DNA of 27,241 bases. Origin: Prevotellaceae bacterium. GTDB lineage: Bacteria > Bacteroidota > Bacteroidia > Bacteroidales > UBA932. Location of the stretch: positions 1 to 27,241 of the forward strand of contig JAITSM010000014.1 of the NCBI GenBank assembly GCA_031287815.1, given 5' to 3'. The notes under the pieces were generated by a model. It made no database searches. It was given only the letters and a program-made list of their open reading frames with translations, and was not told the DNA's origin. This document shows positions 23,632 to 27,241 of the stretch, piece after piece. Made by a program: the position numbers and the translations under genes. How positions within the stretch are numbered: position 1 is the first letter of the stretch; each line of letters starts with the position of its first letter.

Positions 23632-23648
23632 AACGTAGAATCCGTAAC
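23621..23648. repeat. 7-bp period array across the holB stop codon
   Basis: Units GTAAGAC, GTAAAAC, GTAGAAT, CCGTAAC. The stop codon (23629-23631) is inside the second unit. Confidence 0.55.
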
Positions 23649-23659
23649 CTCTCGCCTGT

Positions 23660-24421
23660 TTACACTTCATCCGTTTTTTTCTCCCACAGCGTGCGTACCC
23701 TCGCCAGCTCCTTGTGGTCGTCCTCGCGCAGTACCGATGAAATAAATTCGCCGCCGGACGACGTTCCGGTAGTAATGATATAGCGGTCGCCCATTTTTGC
23801 CTGCGACAAGAAATTTACTTCCATTTCTTTCAATTGGTATTGTTGCAAAAATCCGAAATCAAAGCGGTCTAATATCCACTGCACATAACGCGTATTGTTC
23901 ACATGCAGGTTCATGTCAATGTCGCTGGGGAGCACGGCCGCAGGCGAGGTTTGTTGCGGGTTTCTGGCGGCAGGGATTTTAGCGGGTTTTTCTTCGATAG
24001 CCTGTCTCCCTTCGGCAATGGGAAATGTATTTTTGAAAAATTCCATAGACTGCGGGCGGTTGCCGGAAATACTTAAAATATGCCATGCCGAAGTAGCGGC
24101 AAAAAGTTTCTCCCCCTGCTGGTCGAATCCTTCGAAGTCGCGGAATGCCGTGAGCAGTTCCGGCAATTTCCCCCATGTTTCGATGCGCAACGTGTCCCGC
24201 CAGTGCGGATAGCGGTACATAACCAGTTTAACTTTCGCCAACACCCAAAACAGGCCTTTCTCCTGTAAATGGCTATACCCAAACCCATGTTGATTGGCAT
24301 GTTTCCATGCGGCTTCCTGCAACAATAACAAGAGGCTTGGCGCGGTTATTTTCCGGTCAAAATCCACATGGTAAGTGGGCAGGATGTATTCCTCAATAAG
24401 TATATTTTCGGCAGCGTCCAT
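23660..24421 (-). CDS. Acyl-ACP thioesterase
   Basis: 253 residues with two hotdog domains, matching bacterial FatA/FatB-type acyl-ACP thioesterases, which release fatty acids from acyl carrier protein. The first hotdog (about 8-135) includes HVDFDRKITAPSLLLLLQEAAWKHA and the WVLAKVKLVMYRYPHW segment. The second (about 160-250) has the catalytic block SDIDMNLHVNNTRYVQWILD, with Asn171, His173 and neighbouring Asn as in the NxHxxN motif of the family. Length is usual. A -7 box TATATTTG lies upstream. Single gene, convergent with the delta prime gene. Confidence 0.92.
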   Translation of the reverse strand: MDAAENILIEEYILPTYHVDFDRKITAPSLLLLLQEAAWKHANQHGFGYSHLQEKGLFWVLAKVKLVMYRYPHWRDTLRIETWGKLPELLTAFRDFEGFDQQGEKLFAATSAWHILSISGNRPQSMEFFKNTFPIAEGRQAIEEKPAKIPAARNPQQTSPAAVLPSDIDMNLHVNNTRYVQWILDRFDFGFLQQYQLKEMEVNFLSQAKMGDRYIITTGTSSGGEFISSVLREDDHKELARVRTLWEKKTDEV

Positions 24422-24467
24422 GAATGCACTTTTTAACGGGGTTGAAACAATGATAAGATTTCTCCTG

Positions 24468-24475
24468 CAAATATA
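24468..24475 (-). promoter_or_regulatory. -7 promoter box for the thioesterase gene
   Basis: TATATTTG on the minus strand, exact consensus, 46 bp before the ATG; no clear -33. Confidence 0.5.
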
Positions 24476-24527
24476 CTATTTTATTTACGATTTTTATTTG
24501 ACCGGACGGACTTGCCCTAATGAGGGA

Positions 24528-24869
24528 TTATAATAATAGTAATGATTCGATAGATTTACGCAACACGGGTAAATCGACCATTACGGTGCGCCAAACAATA
24601 TTGTCGTCAGCGTCATAATAGCCGTGAACAAGCACATGGCGCATACTTATAATTTTTACCTATTCAATGGCGGGATGTGCATCCCTGTATTCTTTTGTCA
24701 GCAGGTTGGCGGCTTCGCCTATAATGGTAAGATTACGATATACGGCATGTTTCAGCATTTTATTCATTTGAAATTCCTCGAAGGAGTTGTCGCCTACAAA
24801 TTCCAAAATGTCGTTGATAGCCGTCCGGATGTGATGCAAGCGTTCCGTATCACGTGGTTTTTCTCTCAT
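24528..24869 (-). pseudogene. hepT: HepT-like HEPN ribonuclease toxin, interrupted by an amber codon
   Basis: The frame begins MREKPRDTERLHHIRTAINDIL and runs 69 codons to a TAG at 24660-24662. It then continues in the same frame with VKIISMRHVLVHGYY to a TAA at 24528-24530, 113 codons in all besides the stop. The part after TAG contains the HEPN catalytic motif RX4HXY (R77, H82, Y84, counting the amber codon as 70). Relatives have a tryptophan near this point (P-x-I-x-W-K-x-I-I-G-M-R), so TGG to TAG is the simplest cause: one base at 24661. Without readthrough the product lacks the active site. It overlaps the mntA-like gene by 20 bp. A sequencing error cannot be excluded. Confidence 0.85.
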
Positions 24870-25149
24870 ATATCAGTTTTTTGTCGTGTTCAACGGTAGC
24901 GCGGGCAAAAGGTTTTAGCATGTGCTCTTCCACCAAATCTACCCGGTAGCCGGTGGTTTCTTCCAATTTATAAATAATGCCGCCATAGTCGAAGAGGCTG
25001 ATTTTCGCATCGGGCATAAATTGCACTAAAATATCAATATCGCTTTCGGTTGTTTCTTCGTTTCGGGCAAAAGAGCCGAACAGCCATGCCCGCAATACCG
25101 GCTCTTGGGCAAGCGCCGTCTGTATTTTATAGAGCAATTTGATATCCAT
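24850..25149 (-). CDS. mntA: MntA-like nucleotidyltransferase antitoxin
   Basis: 99 residues, minimal nucleotidyltransferase. LFGSFARNEETTESDIDILV gives exactly the GSX10DXD motif, and DLVEEHM follows with the third acidic residue region. In characterised MntA/HepT pairs this enzyme AMPylates the HEPN toxin and silences it. The ATG at 25149 is chosen because the protein then begins MDIKLLYKIQ and a -7 box sits 13 bp upstream; the frame remains open to 25296 through that promoter and a palindrome. Overlap of 20 bp with hepT, as is usual for the pair. Confidence 0.88.
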   Translation of the reverse strand: MDIKLLYKIQTALAQEPVLRAWLFGSFARNEETTESDIDILVQFMPDAKISLFDYGGIIYKLEETTGYRVDLVEEHMLKPFARATVEHDKKLIYERKTT

Positions 25150-25162
25150 ATGTTTTTTTTTA

Positions 25163-25170
25163 CAAATATA
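25163..25170 (-). promoter_or_regulatory. -7 promoter box for mntA-hepT
   Basis: TATATTTG on the minus strand, exact consensus, 13 bp before the ATG; supports the short form of MntA. Confidence 0.5.
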
Positions 25171-25198
25171 CGTAAATTTCCCATTACCCTGCCCCCAT

Positions 25199-25226
25199 GC
25201 AGGGACGCACAGCCGTGCATCCCTGC
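25199..25226. repeat. 28-bp palindrome, copy 2 (imperfect)
   Basis: Arms GCAGGGACGCAC and GTGCATCCCTGC around a central AGCC. Differs from the copy at 11630-11657 by two G-to-A changes, one of them breaking a pair. Located upstream of mntA. Confidence 0.7.
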
Positions 25227-25334
25227 TCTTAAAAAGCGCTTCCCACAATAACTGCAACCATACCGGCATATTTACTTCTGCTATTATGCGCAGCAAACGC
25301 AGCTGTGTTTTTAAAAATATCTTTTCAAAAAAAC

Positions 25335-25364
25335 TTGCAATTAAAAAATAAAGTAATATATTTG
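25335..25364 (+). promoter_or_regulatory. FISUMP-3 promoter (-33 TTG, N19, -7 TATATTTG)
   Basis: TTG at 25335-25337, 19 bp, TATATTTG at 25357-25364, with the same AAAAAATAAAGTAA spacer as the other two. Predicted start near 25371. TGCTCTTTGA follows at 25378-25387, the closest of the three to the E. coli rrn boxA core. Confidence 0.8.
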
Positions 25365-25436
25365 CAGCGTTATCACATGCTCTTTGATATTTTGGAAATG
25401 ATATAAAAAATATATCGCTTTAACTTTTATTCTGCA

Positions 25437-25555
25437 GAAAACTGAAATCGGGAAAATTTCTACCATGCTTGAATATAAGTAAAAGCAATCTTGCCAAGAG
25501 TGGATGTAGGTTGTTATACTTATTAGCATGGTAGGTTTCCCGAACCTCAGTTTTC
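25437..25555 (+). ncRNA. FISUMP leader, distal three-helix hairpin, copy C
   Basis: 119-nt stem-loop. Outer helix: 9 perfect pairs, 25437-25445 with 25547-25555. Internal loop: AAT opposite AACC. Middle helix: 7 pairs, 25449-25455 with 25536-25542. Second internal loop: ATTT opposite G, with AGGT at 25533-25536 on the 3' strand. Inner helix: 10 perfect pairs, 25460-25469 with 25525-25534. Apical helix: 7 pairs, 25475-25481 with 25517-25523. Helix sequences do not resemble copies A or B. Confidence 0.72.
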
Positions 25556-25670
25556 AATAAATGTAATAACTTTATCTATTCTTGGTTTTTTAATAGAATC
25601 AGAAAAAATCACCATAAAAGTTGAAGAAACGAGTTGCAGAAACCGTTTATTAAAACTTTCTGCAATCATT

Positions 25671-25744
25671 GGCAGTGAACAAAAATTCGCAGCAGGGGGT
25701 TGTTTATAAAAAAAGTTTGTGTTTGAAAACAACCCCGAGGCTGC
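25671..25744 (+). ncRNA. FISUMP leader, proximal hairpin, copy C
   Basis: Starts GGCAGTGAACAAAAATTC, then a hairpin closed by GCAGC (25689-25693) and GCTGC (25740-25744). Copy B has GTAGC/GCTAC here, a full compensatory change. The second helix GGGGTTGTTT pairs perfectly with AAACAACCCC. The loop matches copy B. It ends 29 nt before the ATG. Confidence 0.75.
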
Positions 25745-25773
25745 AAAATAATAACAACTAAAAATAAAAAATT

Positions 25774-26973
25774 ATGAAAACGACATTTTTCTTTTTCGCA
25801 ATGTTCGCAAGCATGGCAGCAAGTGCACAGGTAACAAACGTCGAGCCGCTCGGCGCAAATTACACCGACAAAACCGTGCTCTTCCGCGTGTGGTGGAACA
25901 ATGGCTCTCGAAATGATACGCATCTTTCCAAAGTATGGGTGTGGGTAGACTACATCTCTGTAAACAGTGATAACACCACTTCGGGCAATTCGTGGACACG
26001 CGCCGCTGTTTCCGCCGCCTCGCCTACGGCTTCCGTTACGTATGACGGCACCAACCGGAAAGGATTTTGGTTGCAAGGCAACAGCGGCAGTTATAGCGTA
26101 ACCGTTACCGTCAAATTAGACATTACCGCCAGCAAATTCAATTGGTGCGCTTACGTTTCCGACTATCCGCCGAATATGGTTATGGATGAACAGGTATATT
26201 ATTTTAAAGGTACGCCGCCATTCATATTAAAAGAAGCGAATGGAACGGTTCACGAAATCACACAAACATCCATGCCAAAAGCAAATTTGACCTTTGTACC
26301 GGTAAGTATTACCGACAAAACGGAATGTCCCGGCGGATTGAAAGAGGTGATAGGGACTTGTGCTTACACAGGTACGGACTGGTATGCAGACCCCGAGCAC
26401 AAATGCCAACAACGACCAAGCGGTGCACAGAATTGGGAAGCATGGATAAAAGATGTGCGGGATAATCACCTTTATCGGATTGTGCAAATGCCGACCAATA
26501 CTTGGTGGATGGCAGAAGATTTAATGTGGGACGGGCAACCAAATCCTACGGCAACAGGTTATACCATTCGAGGTACTGATCGTAGTTGCGGTGCTCATTA
26601 CGGTTGCGGGCGTTTTTATGATGCCACACCAACCGGAGCCGGTGCAGTGTCGGGTATTGCCAACACCCGACGAGAAAGCGATATATGCCCACTCGGGTGG
26701 GTGTTGCCCTCTGTCGATGAATTATGTCCATATGTAACCTCGAAAGATAACCCTCATCCGTACTTAGGTAGCGACGAGTTTGGAGGGCCTGACTCCTACG
26801 GATTGTCACTCTGGATTTGCAATACGCATTATTATACATGTGGAACCACGAGCATAACCTACGTGGGTGGGTCGGGTTATGCGTACAACTTCCTACGCGA
26901 AAAGTACCAAGATCACTGCGGCGACGACGCTGACTGGAACGGCTGCCGTAATGTACGTTGCATACGCAACTAA
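25774..26973 (+). CDS. FISUMP-domain secreted protein 3
   Basis: 399 residues. Signal peptide MKTTFFFFAMFASMAASA, nearly identical to FISUMP-2. The N-terminal beta-rich domain (about 20-150) keeps KVWVWVDY and KFNWCAYVSDYPPN but is otherwise divergent from copies 1 and 2. The FISUMP domain (about 196-399) contains YTGTDWYADPEHKCQQRPSG, NWEAWIKDVRDNHLYRI, WWMAEDLMWD, CPLGWVLPSVDEL and ends RCIRN. It is probably exported or surface-exposed; ligand unknown. Several cysteine pairs in the variable C-terminal half could form disulphides. Same promoter and leader as FISUMP-2. Confidence 0.85.
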   Translation: MKTTFFFFAMFASMAASAQVTNVEPLGANYTDKTVLFRVWWNNGSRNDTHLSKVWVWVDYISVNSDNTTSGNSWTRAAVSAASPTASVTYDGTNRKGFWLQGNSGSYSVTVTVKLDITASKFNWCAYVSDYPPNMVMDEQVYYFKGTPPFILKEANGTVHEITQTSMPKANLTFVPVSITDKTECPGGLKEVIGTCAYTGTDWYADPEHKCQQRPSGAQNWEAWIKDVRDNHLYRIVQMPTNTWWMAEDLMWDGQPNPTATGYTIRGTDRSCGAHYGCGRFYDATPTGAGAVSGIANTRRESDICPLGWVLPSVDELCPYVTSKDNPHPYLGSDEFGGPDSYGLSLWICNTHYYTCGTTSITYVGGSGYAYNFLREKYQDHCGDDADWNGCRNVRCIRN

Positions 26974-27241
26974 TATAGTTTTTTAAATAACTGCTTAATG
27001 GACGCAAAAATATTGCTTCCAAATAATGCTATACCTTGCTATCATCAGGGCTTCCTCCCTCCACCTTTTAAAACCAATTCCCATGAAATACGAATTAGTT
27101 TATTCCACCGATTTTACGCAGGCGCCTGCGGGTTGCTGCAATGCTGCTCTGATTTAAAGTTTCTTTCGGCGCAAGCGTACGAAACGGTTGTTGCGCAGCT
27201 GCCGTCGGTAAGGGAACAGGTAGAAGTGTGATTGCTGTAAA
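26974..27241. other. Right-edge stretch without a confident gene
   Basis: No terminator is visible after FISUMP-3. A short frame beginning MKYELVYSTDFTQAPAG at 27083 ends after 24 codons. A different frame (DLKFLSAQAYETVVAQLPSVREQVEV, ending at 27231) overlaps its end, which could be one small gene broken by a frameshift. I do not recognise either part. Confidence 0.35.

Noticed and set aside
25150..25296. N-terminal extension of the MntA-like protein
   Set aside because: The extension runs through a -7 box and a dispersed palindrome. The family start and size fit the ATG at 25149.
5621..26973. Local diversity-generating retroelement for the FISUMP genes
   Set aside because: No reverse transcriptase, accessory gene or template repeat is in the window, and the 3' ends of the three genes do not align as A-only variants of each other.

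Overview
The window looks like a chromosomal segment of a member of the Bacteroidota, most likely Bacteroidales. Three things point there. The housekeeping proteins (ArgS, Udk, MutS2, CarB, IF-2, NusA, RimP, rubrerythrin) read as Bacteroidetes-type. Most promoters match the sigma-ABfr consensus (-33 TTTG/TTG, 19-20 bp, -7 TAnnTTTG), and there are few Shine-Dalgarno sites. Three genes encode proteins with the Fibrobacter succinogenes major paralogous domain (FISUMP). I cannot name a genus.

Layout. 1-4879: a partial B12-binding radical SAM gene, a YfhO-type membrane protein and argS, all on the minus strand; a 21-bp tandem repeat lies behind the yfhO promoter. 4990-5604: udk on plus. 5621-7449: FISUMP gene 1 with its long leader, minus, interrupted by two different repeat elements. 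7475-9955: mutS2, minus, with a TTG start. 10059-11561: FISUMP gene 2 with promoter and leader, plus. 11663-15100: a 7-bp repeat array and carB, which carries an in-frame 7-bp repeat expansion. 15163-20073: the rimP-nusA-infB operon, minus. 20087-20459: no gene seen. 20460-21849: two small envelope genes on minus and a divergent Rieske-like lipoprotein on plus. 21880-23631: rubrerythrin and DNA polymerase III delta prime, plus. 23660-24421: acyl-ACP thioesterase, minus. 24528-25149: a MntA/HepT toxin-antitoxin pair, minus, whose HepT toxin has a premature amber codon. 25335-26973: FISUMP gene 3 with promoter and leader, plus. 26974-27241: no confident gene.

Most of the genes are core housekeeping. 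The accessory signal is the FISUMP module, present three times. Each copy has the same promoter (TTG-N19-TATATTTG with nearly identical spacer), a boxA-like stretch just after the expected start, a distal hairpin of about 100-120 nt, a proximal hairpin of about 57 nt, and then the secreted protein gene. The proximal hairpin keeps its loop sequence while its stem shows compensatory changes. The distal hairpin keeps its architecture (three stacked helices separated by two internal loops with recurring ACC/GCC and AGGT on the 3' strand) while the helix sequences are almost entirely different. I infer a structured regulatory RNA leader dedicated to this surface-protein family. I do not recognise it as a known riboswitch or leader.

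The second genome-wide signature is repeat intrusion: 7-bp-period arrays straddling stop codons and sitting inside carB, a palindrome-rich 42-bp array within FISUMP leader 1, an inverted-repeat element inside the signal-peptide region of FISUMP 1, and two 28-bp palindromes.
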